Positions 25,759-35,051 of a stretch of DNA of 64,000 nt are shown here, one piece after another. The position numbers were made by a program, and so were the translations under genes. The notes beneath the pieces are model-generated. The model worked only from the letters and a program-made list of their open reading frames with translations. It did not search any database and was not told the DNA's origin. Location of the stretch: positions 1-64,000 of the forward strand of contig NZ_MCGB01000020.1 of assembly GCF_001699815.1 (NCBI RefSeq), given 5' to 3'. The DNA is from Ralstonia pickettii (GTDB lineage: Bacteria; Pseudomonadota; Gammaproteobacteria; Burkholderiales; Burkholderiaceae). The stretch's first letter is position 1; each line of letters begins with the position of its first letter.

Positions 25759-26789
25759 TGAATCGCCGACAAACCGGCCTCTCACTAGTTGAACTCATGG
25801 TCGGATTGACCCTGGGTTTGCTGCTCGTGGGCATTGCCGTTTCGATCTATCTCTCGGGTCGTCAAACATCGCGCGTGGTCGATACGGTGGGGCGCTTGGA
25901 GGAAAGCGCCCGCTTTGCGGTTGAGGCGATCGAGCAGGACATCCGCATGACCGGTTTTCGCGGTTGTAACGGCATGGCCAACTCGCCGGTCAATACCCTG
26001 AACTCGCCGGGCTCCTTTAACAATCGATTTGATCAGACGCTTTTTGGTTACCACGGCAGTGGATCAACGTGGACGCCGGCGCTCGATACGAGCATCAGCA
26101 GCCTTCCGCAACCTCCGATTGCGGGGACAGATGTCATTGCCATCAAGCGCACCTACGACAATGGCGCTGCATTAACTGCGCAGATGACGGGAACAACTGG
26201 TGCGGTGACGGTGGAGGCAAGCGCGCCGTTTGCTCAGGGTGACTACATCCTCGTCTCCGACTGTGAAGCTCAAGCGGTCTTTCAGGCGACGCAGGTCACG
26301 AGCAGTCCAACGACTGGTTCGCTGTCGCATGCAGCCGTTGCTGTGCCAACGCCTGGCAATGCCAGTGCGGATCTCACGCATGTCTTCAACACGGATGCAT
26401 CGGCGTACCGTGTTGTGACCAAAACCTATTTCGTTGCCCAGAGTGCCAGGAACAAAGCGGTGAACTCCTTGTGGTCTTACAGCGTGCCTGACTACACGGG
26501 TGCGGGTCAGCCCCAGGAACTGGTTGAGGGTGTTGATAACCTGGTTCTTCTCTATGGGGAAGACACGGATAACGACCAAGCCGCGAACCGCTATGTCACT
26601 GCAGATAACGTTGGTACCTGGAACAACGTAGTCAGTGTGCGGATTCAGCTCTTGATGGCATCGGTTCAGAACAGCGTGTCGCCCATTGCTCAAACCTATA
26701 CCTTCAATGGCGCTTCGGCGACGGCAGCCGACAGAAGAATACGCTCGGTGTTTACGAGCGTAATTACGCTGCGCAACCGGGTGATGTGA
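25755..26789 (+). CDS. pilW: Type IV pilus minor pilin PilW
   Basis: A 344-aa PilW with leader MMNRRQTG, then LSLVELMVGLTLGLLLVGIAV with Glu at +5. Conserved PilW blocks follow (AVEAIEQDIRMTGFRGCNG, DVIAIKRT, ELVEGVDNLVLLYGEDT). Two adjacent ATGs exist; the first (25755) forms the ATGA overlap with pilV. The gene runs directly into pilX. Confidence 0.92.
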   Translation: MMNRRQTGLSLVELMVGLTLGLLLVGIAVSIYLSGRQTSRVVDTVGRLEESARFAVEAIEQDIRMTGFRGCNGMANSPVNTLNSPGSFNNRFDQTLFGYHGSGSTWTPALDTSISSLPQPPIAGTDVIAIKRTYDNGAALTAQMTGTTGAVTVEASAPFAQGDYILVSDCEAQAVFQATQVTSSPTTGSLSHAAVAVPTPGNASADLTHVFNTDASAYRVVTKTYFVAQSARNKAVNSLWSYSVPDYTGAGQPQELVEGVDNLVLLYGEDTDNDQAANRYVTADNVGTWNNVVSVRIQLLMASVQNSVSPIAQTYTFNGASATAADRRIRSVFTSVITLRNRVM

Positions 26790-27358
26790 TGCTACTGCTG
26801 AATTTGAATAGGCTGCGCGTTGCTCAAGGCGGTGTTGCTTTGCCTGTTGCGTTGGTGTTTCTGGTGCTCCTGACGCTTCTAGGGTTGGCGCTCGTCAATG
26901 GCTCGGTAATGCAGGAAATGATGTTGGGCAACAGCAAAGACAGCAAGCTTGCCTTTCAGGCTGCAGAAGCGGCCCTTCGTGATGCCGAATTGGATGTTGC
27001 TCAAAACATCACGACCACAACGGCTTTTGTGCAGGCGTGCACGAACGGGTTGTGCACGCCACCCTCGTCGTGGTCAACGCCAAAATCGGCGTCGGTATCC
27101 TCTTTGATCGATTGGACTAACGGTGCGAATACACGCACATATGGCGCTTATACGGGGGCAGTTGCATTGCCCAATGTTGCATCCCAGCCGCTATACGTCA
27201 TTGAAAAACTCTCTGGACTATCCGTGCCGGCCGGCGAGAGTATTGGGATTGGTGTGAAGCCTCCAGCAGGAGGGACGGCTTACCGGATCACGGTCTACTC
27301 GACCGGCGCACGCCCCGAAACCCACGTCGTTCTAGAATCCATTTACGTGAAGCGCTGA
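26789..27358 (+). CDS. pilX: Type IV pilus minor pilin PilX
   Basis: A 189-aa PilX. The N-terminal GG^VALPVALVFLVLLTLLGLALVNGS helix lacks Glu at +5, as in PilX/GspK, and is followed by the characteristic MMLGNSKDSKLAFQAAEAALRDAE. The ATG at 26789 overlaps the pilW stop as TGATG; a GTG one codon earlier is also possible. It lies 4 nt upstream of pilY1. Codon use here is visibly less GC-rich than in the housekeeping genes, common for pilin genes. Confidence 0.9.
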   Translation: MLLLNLNRLRVAQGGVALPVALVFLVLLTLLGLALVNGSVMQEMMLGNSKDSKLAFQAAEAALRDAELDVAQNITTTTAFVQACTNGLCTPPSSWSTPKSASVSSLIDWTNGANTRTYGAYTGAVALPNVASQPLYVIEKLSGLSVPAGESIGIGVKPPAGGTAYRITVYSTGARPETHVVLESIYVKR

Positions 27359-27362
27359 GGCC

Positions 27363-30300
27363 ATGAAGACACAATCTTTCTTAGTCAAGGCGCTCGCGCT
27401 GTTGATCAGCTCGCTGCTGCCGCTGACAACTAACGCGGCGCTGCTCACCATCGCGCAATATCCGCTGTTTCTGTCGAGCAACACAGCCACCCCCAATATT
27501 TTGGTGGTCTATGACAACTCGCAGTCCATGGACGGGACGATGACGGGCAAGTTGATCGCGGGCAACGATCCGACCACACGTGGCAACATTGCGCGCTCGG
27601 TGATTACGTCGACCATCTCGAACTATCGCACCCAATTCAACTGGGGCCTAGCGACGTTCGATGCACCGGGGCCCAGCCTGTACAACACGTATGCCTACTT
27701 CTTTGGGAGCGCCAGCACCATGGTGTTCACAAATGACTGTGTCAACGGCATTTCCGCATCGAACGGCGGCCTGCGCTGCGTCCCGAATCCGCAATCGGGT
27801 GCCTCGTATTCGTATTTGACTTACGAGCTCAGTGGCGATGATCCTGCCATCAATGACGTCTTGTACTACAACGGTACGTGGCCGTATCCGTGGGCTATTG
27901 GCTTATCGGGGGGGACGACCAGCAATCCCAATACCAATTACAACGGGTGCCAGAACCACGCCAACGTGTCGACCTGGAATTCCGGTGACTTCTCGGGTTG
28001 CCAGCAAGTTGGCTTTACCCCGACCGACGCCGGGTTTCTGCCGGGCAATCCTCCTTACTCACGAATGATCTGGCTATCGCGTGCGTGGGGCTACTATGCC
28101 AACATAAGCGGGTCCGGCAAAATGCTGGAAGCTGTGCAGGCGGATTCGCCCTCGCACTACCAGAATCTGATCGATTATCTGGCGCCGGAGACAAACTCAA
28201 ATTCAGCAGCGAGCGGCCACAGCAAGCTCGAAATCAAGAACGGGGCGGTGGCTACACCTCTCTCTGGCAGTCTGCAAACGGCGAGGAGTTACTTCGCGGG
28301 CTCGCAGACTGGCTATTCGACGCCTGTGACTCAAAGTTGCCAGAAGAACTTTGTGCTGTTAGCGACCGATGGCAACCCCACCGGCAAGACCGATGGTTCG
28401 ATGTGGGCGCTTTCCGATCAGCAAAGCACCTATAACTCGAGCACTGGACAGTGGACGTTCTCCAACGCTGCGAACGATGTGTTCAGTCAAATCACGGCGT
28501 TACGCAGTACGAGCGTTAAGGGTTATACGAGTCCCTTTGACATTCAGACCTACGTGGTCGGGATGGGTAGCACGGTGTCCAACCCCGCTTCGGTAGCTGC
28601 GCTCAACCAAATGGCAAAGCTCGGGGGGACGGGCAATGCTTACCTGAGCACGGATCCCGCAACGCTGCAGCAGCAGTTCCAAAGCATCGCGGCGGACATT
28701 ACCACCAAGGTGGCAGCGGCTTCGGCCGTTTCCCTGAACGCGGGTTCCTGGGGGACAGGCACTGCCTTGTATCAGGCCAAGTTCAGCAGCGCCGACTGGT
28801 CGGGGCAGTTGCTTGCATATGCTATTAACTCGGACGGTTCGATCGGCAGCCAACTCTGGGATGCCGGCCAGCAGATCAATTCCCAGAACTGGGATACCGG
28901 GCGCCAGATCCTGACGTACAAGCCGTCTGCGGCTCTTGGCGCTCGCGGTATTCCGTTCCGGTGGCCTGTATCGCCGGGTTCGCCGAAGGCGACCGAGATG
29001 GACGCGGCGCAATCGACCAAGCTGAACTACAACGCCAGCCAGACCACCAACGATGGCTATGGCTCGCAGCGTGTGACCTATCTGCGTGGCAACAATGCCA
29101 ACGAAGCCAATACGTGTGGGTCCTGCACACCTTCGTTTCGCAATCGTCCGACGAGCAAGCTGGGCGACATCATTCACTCATCGCCGAACTATGTCGGCGC
29201 GCCTGCGTTCAACTATCCAGACAACATGGAGAGCGCCCCTTACTCCGCATTCGTATCGACTTGGCGCAATCGAACGCCGATGATCTACGTCGGAGCCAAT
29301 GACGGCATGCTGCACGGCATCAATGCGTCTACGGGGAAAGAGTCGATGGCCTATGTTCCGGCGGCCATCTACAGCAACCTCAGTATGCTGACCGCTCCGA
29401 CCTACACACACCAGTACTTCGCGGACGGCTCCGTCACGGTGGGGGACACCTTCTATAAGAGCGGGTGGCATACGTTGCTGTCAGGCGCGCTGGCCGGTGG
29501 AGGACAGGGCATTTTCGCGCTCGACGTCACCGATCCGTCGAAGTTCACCGAGTCGACTGCGAGCCAGGTCGCGCGCTGGGAATTCACCGACGCGAATGAC
29601 GCAGACATGGGCTATAGCTTTGGCCAACCGTTGATCGTCAAAACAAACAACGGAAGGTGGTCCGTTATTGTGGCCAATGGTTACAACAGCACGCAGTCTG
29701 ATGGTGCGGCGAGCACGACCGGCCACGCAGTGCTGTTTGTGTTGGATGCAGAAACCGGAGCGGTCACTGCAAAGATTGATACGAACGCTGGCACTACTGC
29801 TGCGCCAAATGGCCTGTCAGGACCTGTCGCCGTTGATACCAACGGGGATGGCATTGCCGACGTTGTTTATGCCGGCGATCTGGCGGGCAACATGTGGAAG
29901 TTCGACCTGTCGAGCAGCACGGTCAGCAATTGGGGGGTTGCATTTGGTACCTCCGGCAGTCCGCAGCCGTTGTTCAGTACGGGGGGGCAGCCGATTACGG
30001 TACGCCCGGACGTGACTCGAAATTTGCAAGGTAACTACCTCCTGGTCTTCGGCACGGGGCAGTACTTCACAACGACCGATACAGCGTCGACGGCTGGACA
30101 GACCTTCTACGGCATCATCGACAAGGGCGCCACGATCAGCGGCCTGTCTAATCTTCAGCAGCAATCGGTGTTGGGCACAACAACGGGTCCCGACGGCAAC
30201 ACGTATCGCATCACGACACACGCCGTAGGAGCGCCAACCTTGGACGCGCTTCGGTCCGGCGACAATGCAATTTCACTTGGGTCCTACAACAGCTCGAAGC

Positions 30301-30731
30301 TCGGTTGGTACATCAACTTGCCGACTACCGGAGAGCGTGCTGTGACAGATGCGACCATTCGTTCGGGTCGTGTGATTTTTAACACTGTCATCCCGTCCAC
30401 CGCCCAATGCAGCGCCGGGGGTACCGGCTGGGTGATGGAGCTGGATGTCTTTACGGGCAACCGTTTGGATAGTCCGACCTTCGATACCAATGGCGACGGA
30501 GTCATCAACAACTCGGATCTACTCCAATATGGCGGTTCGCCCGCCAATACGAGTGGTCGACAAGTCGGCTCAATTCCGGCTGCTCCGGGCTTTTTGCAGC
30601 CCATCCAAGCACCGGGCGCCTCGCCATTTGAAAACAAATACGTCAATACTTCGGCGGGTGCCATTCAAGTGATTGGTGAAACGGCAGGTAAGGGTTCCCG
30701 TGGCCGTGTTGCATGGCGGCAATTGAACTGA
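27363..30731 (+). CDS. pilY1: PilY1 pilus tip adhesin / mechanosensor
   Basis: A 1122-aa secreted protein with a signal peptide ending near residue 25 (TTNA). An N-terminal von Willebrand A-like region has the metal site D51-N-S53-Q-S55. The C-terminal beta-propeller (about 590-1110) has a calcium loop DTNGDGIADVVYAGD at 825-839 and a second EF-hand-like DTNGDGVINNSD at 1041. PilY1 sits on the pilus tip and in studied species regulates retraction, adhesion and surface sensing. A tract of Tyr/Asn/Gly-rich sequence (about 170-230) is typical of the variable N-terminal half. It is placed after pilX as in Pseudomonas. Confidence 0.93.
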   Translation: MKTQSFLVKALALLISSLLPLTTNAALLTIAQYPLFLSSNTATPNILVVYDNSQSMDGTMTGKLIAGNDPTTRGNIARSVITSTISNYRTQFNWGLATFDAPGPSLYNTYAYFFGSASTMVFTNDCVNGISASNGGLRCVPNPQSGASYSYLTYELSGDDPAINDVLYYNGTWPYPWAIGLSGGTTSNPNTNYNGCQNHANVSTWNSGDFSGCQQVGFTPTDAGFLPGNPPYSRMIWLSRAWGYYANISGSGKMLEAVQADSPSHYQNLIDYLAPETNSNSAASGHSKLEIKNGAVATPLSGSLQTARSYFAGSQTGYSTPVTQSCQKNFVLLATDGNPTGKTDGSMWALSDQQSTYNSSTGQWTFSNAANDVFSQITALRSTSVKGYTSPFDIQTYVVGMGSTVSNPASVAALNQMAKLGGTGNAYLSTDPATLQQQFQSIAADITTKVAAASAVSLNAGSWGTGTALYQAKFSSADWSGQLLAYAINSDGSIGSQLWDAGQQINSQNWDTGRQILTYKPSAALGARGIPFRWPVSPGSPKATEMDAAQSTKLNYNASQTTNDGYGSQRVTYLRGNNANEANTCGSCTPSFRNRPTSKLGDIIHSSPNYVGAPAFNYPDNMESAPYSAFVSTWRNRTPMIYVGANDGMLHGINASTGKESMAYVPAAIYSNLSMLTAPTYTHQYFADGSVTVGDTFYKSGWHTLLSGALAGGGQGIFALDVTDPSKFTESTASQVARWEFTDANDADMGYSFGQPLIVKTNNGRWSVIVANGYNSTQSDGAASTTGHAVLFVLDAETGAVTAKIDTNAGTTAAPNGLSGPVAVDTNGDGIADVVYAGDLAGNMWKFDLSSSTVSNWGVAFGTSGSPQPLFSTGGQPITVRPDVTRNLQGNYLLVFGTGQYFTTTDTASTAGQTFYGIIDKGATISGLSNLQQQSVLGTTTGPDGNTYRITTHAVGAPTLDALRSGDNAISLGSYNSSKLGWYINLPTTGERAVTDATIRSGRVIFNTVIPSTAQCSAGGTGWVMELDVFTGNRLDSPTFDTNGDGVINNSDLLQYGGSPANTSGRQVGSIPAAPGFLQPIQAPGASPFENKYVNTSAGAIQVIGETAGKGSRGRVAWRQLN

Positions 30732-30741
30732 GGGGGCAGGT

Positions 30742-31101
30742 ATGAAGAAGCTATGTGTGATTGCCACCTTTGTGCTGGCAGGCAATGCAGCATATGGTGC
30801 GCTGGCGGTGGGAGGTGGCGAGCCTGGTGGCGTGACGCCCAGCCCGGCGTCGAGTCGGGCGCGGCCCCATGCGAGTGAAGCACCTCGCATGATACGTGGC
30901 GTGGTCACCGCGCTCAATCTGGATAAAGGTGAGATCTACGTGCAGGGTAACCGCCTTCAGGTCGGTCGTGCGGTGCGCGTATTTGGCCCTGCTGGGGATG
31001 AGGGCCGCCTCTCGTCGTTGCGTCTGGGGCAAGAGATTCGTTTCCTGCTGGATCCAAAGGACGCCTCTGAACGGACGATTTCAGTTATCTACTTCCAATG
31101 A
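30742..31101 (+). CDS. PilY2-like small secreted protein
   Basis: A 119-aa protein with a signal peptide (MKKLCVIATFVLAGNAAYGA), a Gly/Pro/Ser-rich spacer and a compact beta-rich domain from about residue 50 (RGVVTALNLDKGEIYVQGNR, then FLLDPKDASERTISVIYF). It lies between pilY1 and pilE, exactly where Pseudomonas has pilY2, a small protein of similar size needed for fimbrial biogenesis. The assignment rests on position, size and general fold, not on clear sequence identity. Its stop overlaps the pilE start as ATGA. Confidence 0.65.
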   Translation: MKKLCVIATFVLAGNAAYGALAVGGGEPGGVTPSPASSRARPHASEAPRMIRGVVTALNLDKGEIYVQGNRLQVGRAVRVFGPAGDEGRLSSLRLGQEIRFLLDPKDASERTISVIYFQ

Positions 31102-31532
31102 ACACAGGACTCTCTCGCTCTCGGCGTTTGCCCCGCGGCTTCACATTGGTTGAGCTGATGATCACGGTCGCTATTGTGGGCATCCTCGCCGTCGTGGCGT
31201 ATCCGTCGCTCAACGGCTACATACAAAAGTCCAGGCGCGCGGATGCCAAAACGGCATTGCTCGCGGTGGCTCAGAAAATGGAGCAATACCGCTCATTGGG
31301 CAACACCTACGCTGGCGCGACATTGGGCGCCAGCGGCGTTTACGCCAATACCAAGTCAGACAACGGCTACTACGCTCTGAGCTTCTCTGTCGTGCCTACG
31401 CAGACGGTCTATACGGTTCAAGCCGTTCCGCAGGCCGGTCAGGCAACGGATGCATGCGGTACCTTCAGCTACGATCAGGCGGGGAATAAAATGGTATCTG
31501 GGGGCACGCTTACGGCATCGAGCTGCTGGTAG
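31098..31532 (+). CDS. pilE: Type IV pilin PilE
   Basis: A 144-aa type IV pilin-like protein: leader MNTGLSRSRRLPRG, then FTLVELMITVAIVGILAVVAYPSLNGYIQ with Glu at +5, and a C-terminal disulfide pair (ACGTFSYDQAG to SSCW). It is the PilE-type minor pilin that ends the fimT-pilV-pilW-pilX-pilY1 operon. The major pilin PilA is not in this window. No terminator is obvious in the 45 bp to the convergent nrdR. Confidence 0.92.
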   Translation: MNTGLSRSRRLPRGFTLVELMITVAIVGILAVVAYPSLNGYIQKSRRADAKTALLAVAQKMEQYRSLGNTYAGATLGASGVYANTKSDNGYYALSFSVVPTQTVYTVQAVPQAGQATDACGTFSYDQAGNKMVSGGTLTASSCW

Positions 31533-31577
31533 TCGTCGGCCGGAGCGCAGCGGCGATAGAAGCCGTTCGCGTGCGTG

Positions 31578-32042
31578 CTATTTCCGCACATTCGTCGCCG
31601 CAACCTCGTCCAGCACGTCCCGAAACTCAGCCAGATCCTCAAAACTCCGGTACACCGACGCAAAGCGGATGTACCCGATCTTGTCCAGCCGCTTGAGTTC
31701 GCGCATCACCAGTTCGCCCACGCGGTCGCTGCCGATTTCCTTTTCGCCGTGGCTGAGGAGTTTTTCTTCGATGCGGGCGATGGCCTCGTCGATGGCTTCG
31801 GCGGAAACGGGGCGCTTGCGCAGCGCCAGGCGCATGGAATCCTTGACCTTGTTGCGGTCGTAGTCGACGCGGCTGCCGTTCTTCTTGACGACGGCCGGAA
31901 AGAACAGCTCGATGCGTTCGTAGGTCGTGAAGCGGCGGTCGCAGGATTCGCAGCGACGGCGGCGGCGCACGGTGTCGCCTTCTTCCGACATGCGGGTATC
32001 AATCACCTGGGTGGCCGCGTGGCCGCAAAAGGGGCATTTCAT
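31578..32042 (-). CDS. nrdR: Transcriptional repressor NrdR
   Basis: A 154-aa NrdR that represses ribonucleotide reductase genes in response to ATP/dATP. The zinc ribbon cysteines are Cys3, Cys6, Cys31 and Cys34 (MKCPFCGH and RRCESC). The ATP-cone domain follows from about residue 49 ([16 protein letters not shown]). It lies 134 nt downstream of glyA on the same strand, the usual betaproteobacterial glyA-nrdR pair. Confidence 0.97.
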   Translation of the reverse strand: MKCPFCGHAATQVIDTRMSEEGDTVRRRRRCESCDRRFTTYERIELFFPAVVKKNGSRVDYDRNKVKDSMRLALRKRPVSAEAIDEAIARIEEKLLSHGEKEIGSDRVGELVMRELKRLDKIGYIRFASVYRSFEDLAEFRDVLDEVAATNVRK

Positions 32043-32176
32043 GCCGGTGGTCTCCTCGGCAACCTCAAAGAACGCACTGCGCTAAAAGAACAACGCCGCG
32101 ATGGCCCCTCATTCAATTCGGGGCGCATCGCGGCAGGGTACTACGTGGCCGGAAGATCCGGCCATCGGCGGATGCC

Positions 32177-33424
32177 TCAGCCGTAGACCGGGAACTGCTT
32201 GGTCAGCTCAGCCACCTTGGCGCGCACGGCGGCGATGTTGGCCTCGTCGTGCGGGTTGTCCAGCACATCGGCAATCAGGTGGGCGACCTTCACGGCCTCG
32301 GCTTCCTTGAAGCCACGCGTGGTCATGGCAGGCGAGCCCAGGCGCACGCCCGAGGTCACGAACGGCTTTTCCGGGTCATTCGGAATGGCGTTCTTGTTGA
32401 CCGTGATGTGTGCATCACCCAGCACCTTTTCGGCTTCCTTGCCGGTGATCTTCTTGGCGCGCAGGTCGACCAGCATCACGTGGCTTTCGGTGCGGCCGGA
32501 GACGATACGCAGGCCGCGGGCCATCAGCGTTTCGGCCATGGCTGCAGCGTTCTTCACCACCTGTTCCTGGTAAGCCTTGAACTCGGGCGACAGTGCTTCC
32601 TTGAACGCCACCGCCTTGCCGGCAATCACGTGCATCAGCGGGCCGCCCTGGATGCCCGGGAAGATCGCCGAGTTGATGGCCTTCTCGTGTTCGGCCTTCA
32701 TCAGGATCACGCCGCCGCGCGGGCCGCGCAGGCTCTTGTGCGTGGTCGTCGTGACGAAGTCGGCGTGCGGCACCGGGTTCGGGTACACACCGGCAGCGAT
32801 CAGGCCCGCGTAGTGGGCCATGTCCACCATGAAGTACGCACCAATCGACTTGGCGATCTTGCCGATGCGTTCGAAATCGATGCGCAGCGCAAATGCCGAT
32901 GCGCCGGCAATGATCAGCTTCGGCTTCTTCTCTTGCGCCAGGGCTTCGAGCGCGTCGTAGTCGATGTCTTCCTGAGCGTTCAGGCCGTAGCTGACAACGT
33001 TGAACCACTTGCCGCTCATGTTGAGCGCCATGCCGTGGGTCAGGTGGCCGCCTTCGGCCAGGCTCATCCCCATGATCGTGTCGCCCGGCTTGAGCACGGC
33101 GAAGAACACGCCCTGGTTGGCCTGCGAGCCCGAGTTCGGCTGCACGTTGGCAGCTTCGGCCCCAAAGAGCTGCTTCACGCGATCGATGGCGAGCTGTTCC
33201 ACCACGTCCACGTATTCGCAACCGCCGTAGTAACGCTTGCCGGGGTAGCCCTCGGCGTACTTGTTGGTCAGTTGCGAGCCCTGCGCGGCCATCACGGCCG
33301 GGGAGGTGTAGTTCTCAGAGGCAATCAGCTCGATGTGGTCTTCCTGACGCTGATTTTCCTTCTGGATGGCGGCAAAGATTTCGGGATCGATCTGGTCGAT
33401 CGTATAGCGGCTGCGTTCGAACAT
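32177..33424 (-). CDS. glyA: Serine hydroxymethyltransferase
   Basis: A 415-aa PLP enzyme that interconverts serine and glycine with tetrahydrofolate, the main source of one-carbon units. The PLP-lysine motif [14 protein letters not shown] is at about residues 224-237. The N-terminal [31 protein letters not shown] block is intact. The start [10 protein letters not shown] is chosen over a longer open frame. No riboswitch-like element is recognisable upstream. Confidence 0.97.
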   Translation of the reverse strand: MFERSRYTIDQIDPEIFAAIQKENQRQEDHIELIASENYTSPAVMAAQGSQLTNKYAEGYPGKRYYGGCEYVDVVEQLAIDRVKQLFGAEAANVQPNSGSQANQGVFFAVLKPGDTIMGMSLAEGGHLTHGMALNMSGKWFNVVSYGLNAQEDIDYDALEALAQEKKPKLIIAGASAFALRIDFERIGKIAKSIGAYFMVDMAHYAGLIAAGVYPNPVPHADFVTTTTHKSLRGPRGGVILMKAEHEKAINSAIFPGIQGGPLMHVIAGKAVAFKEALSPEFKAYQEQVVKNAAAMAETLMARGLRIVSGRTESHVMLVDLRAKKITGKEAEKVLGDAHITVNKNAIPNDPEKPFVTSGVRLGSPAMTTRGFKEAEAVKVAHLIADVLDNPHDEANIAAVRAKVAELTKQFPVYG

Positions 33425-33824
33425 GGCGAGTGTCTGGTCTGAAACGAAACGGAAATGGCAGAGATCGGGCGAGGCGTGGGGAAACATGCGCGCGGCTTGA
33501 ACGACTGCGCTCGGCGTTAGCCGATTGCAGAGGTGTCCGAGTCACCCTGTGCTTCCCATTCGCTGCCCAGGCGAGCGGCAGGCGCCGTTGTGCATGACGC
33601 CAGAAACCTTGCGCTTCCTCGTGGTCGCTGCCCACATGTCGAAGCCGCTGAAGCGGCTTCAGGATTCGCCAGTCGCGCAAGGTGGAATGGTTGTTCGCGA
33701 GTGTACGACAGCCCCATGGCCGCCGCAAGAAGCGGGCGTGCAGACACGCACATTGCGGTGCAATAAGGCACAAGGCTTCAGGTAAACTCTGATCTTTCGC
33801 ATTTTCAGGTCCGGAGACACTTTC
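33425..33824. other. Intergenic region between glyA and ydfG-type gene
   Basis: Four hundred bases hold the divergent promoters. I see no gene; the short open frames here have no family features. Present are a 20-bp palindromic element GAAGCCGCT-GA-AGCGGCTTC (33641-33660) and a TAAACT -10 candidate just before the ydfG-type gene (33783-33788). The rest is unexplained. Confidence 0.5.
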
Positions 33825-34577
33825 ATGATCGTATTCGTGACCGGCGCAACCGCCGGGTTCGGCGCGGCCATCGCGCGGCGTTTCGTACAAGAAGGCCATC
33901 GTGTGATCGCGGCAGGGCGCCGCCAGGACCGTCTTGATGCGCTCAAGGCCGAGTTGGGCGACGCGGTGCTGCCGTTCGTGCTGGATGTGCTGGACGTCGA
34001 TGCCGTTGCTGCCTTGCCGGGCACCCTGCCCGAGGGCTGGCGCGAAGTCGACGTGCTCGTCAACAACGCCGGTCTGGCTCTCGGCCTTGAACCTGCCCAG
34101 CGCGCTGACCTGACCGATTGGGACCGCATGATCGGCACCAACTGCTCCGGGCTGGTTCATATGACGCGTGCGTTACTTCCGGCCATGGTCGAGCGCAATC
34201 GCGGACACATCATCAATATCGGCTCGATTGCGGGGACGTACCCATACCCGGGCGGCAACGTGTACGGCGCCACCAAGGCGTTCGTCCGCCAGTTCTCGTT
34301 GAACTTGCGCGCGGACTTGACTGGTACCCGCGTCCGCGTATCGAACGTTGAGCCAGGTCTTTGCTCCGGCACCGAGTTTTCCAACGTCCGTTTCAAGGGG
34401 GACGATGCCCGCGTAGAGAAGGTCTACGAAGGCACGGAAGCGCTGACGGCAGACGATATTGCCGAGGCGGTCTACTGGATGGCGGCGCTTCCCGCGCACT
34501 TCAATGTCAACGCGATGGAGCTGATGCCCGTTTGCCAGTCATTCTCGGCCACCAGCGTGACGCGAGGCATGGCCTGA
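33825..34577 (+). CDS. ydfG: SDR family NADP-dependent 3-hydroxy acid dehydrogenase (YdfG type)
   Basis: A 250-aa short-chain dehydrogenase. The nucleotide-binding motif TGATAGFGAAIA is at 6-17, NNAG at about 82-85, and the catalytic Ser-Tyr-Lys is in place with Tyr147 and Lys151 in YGATK. The end sequence LMPVCQSFSATSV and overall length match YdfG, which oxidises L-allo-threonine, serine and 3-hydroxy acids with NADP. A neighbouring glyA (threonine/glycine metabolism) fits that role but does not prove it. Confidence 0.9.
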   Translation: MIVFVTGATAGFGAAIARRFVQEGHRVIAAGRRQDRLDALKAELGDAVLPFVLDVLDVDAVAALPGTLPEGWREVDVLVNNAGLALGLEPAQRADLTDWDRMIGTNCSGLVHMTRALLPAMVERNRGHIINIGSIAGTYPYPGGNVYGATKAFVRQFSLNLRADLTGTRVRVSNVEPGLCSGTEFSNVRFKGDDARVEKVYEGTEALTADDIAEAVYWMAALPAHFNVNAMELMPVCQSFSATSVTRGMA

Positions 34578-34631
34578 ATTCGAGCGCAAGCCCTCGGCCA
34601 GTCGGTGGATGTCTGGCCGTCACTTGCGTCT

Positions 34632-34640
34632 TGGTAAAAT
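34632..34640 (+). promoter_or_regulatory. Extended -10 promoter directly before ybgC
   Basis: TGGTAAAAT (TG at 34632, TAAAAT at 34635-34640) is an extended -10 element ending 6 nt before the ybgC ATG. If used, transcription would begin at or beside the A of the start codon. No -35 and no ribosome-binding sequence are visible. Confidence 0.4.
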
Positions 34641-34646
34641 TACTCG

Positions 34647-35051
34647 ATGGCTTCTTTTGACTGGAACCTGCGCGTGTATTGGGAAGATACCGACGCAGGC
34701 GGCGTGGTGTTTTACGCCAACTATTTGAAATTTTTTGAGCGCGCCCGCACCGAGTGGCTGCGCGCGCTTGGGGTCGACCAGCAGGCTCTGGCCGACACGA
34801 CCGGGGCCATTTTCGTGGTCCGCAGCACCGCCGTGGATTACCGCGCGCCGGCGCGCCTGGATGACCTGCTGCAGATCCGTTCGCGTATGGAACGGGTTGG
34901 CCCTGCGTCTGTCCAATTCGCCCAAGAAGGCTGGCGTGGCGACGTTTTGCTCGCATCAGGCACGATTCGTGTTGGATGTGTCGACCGGCTCACTTTCCGG
35001 CCGACCCCGATTCCCGCTCCCGTACTCGCAACCATCAAAGCCGCCGCATGA
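34647..35051 (+). CDS. ybgC: Tol-Pal system-associated acyl-CoA thioesterase
   Basis: A 134-aa hot-dog-fold thioesterase. The catalytic Asp16 sits in YWEDTDAGGVVFYANYL, the signature of the 4-hydroxybenzoyl-CoA thioesterase/YbgC family. YbgC is found in a complex linked to phospholipid synthesis and is the standard first gene of the tol-pal operon. The ATG lacks an SD and follows the extended -10 element almost directly, so the message may be leaderless. It overlaps tolQ as ATGA. Confidence 0.94.
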   Translation: MASFDWNLRVYWEDTDAGGVVFYANYLKFFERARTEWLRALGVDQQALADTTGAIFVVRSTAVDYRAPARLDDLLQIRSRMERVGPASVQFAQEGWRGDVLLASGTIRVGCVDRLTFRPTPIPAPVLATIKAAA

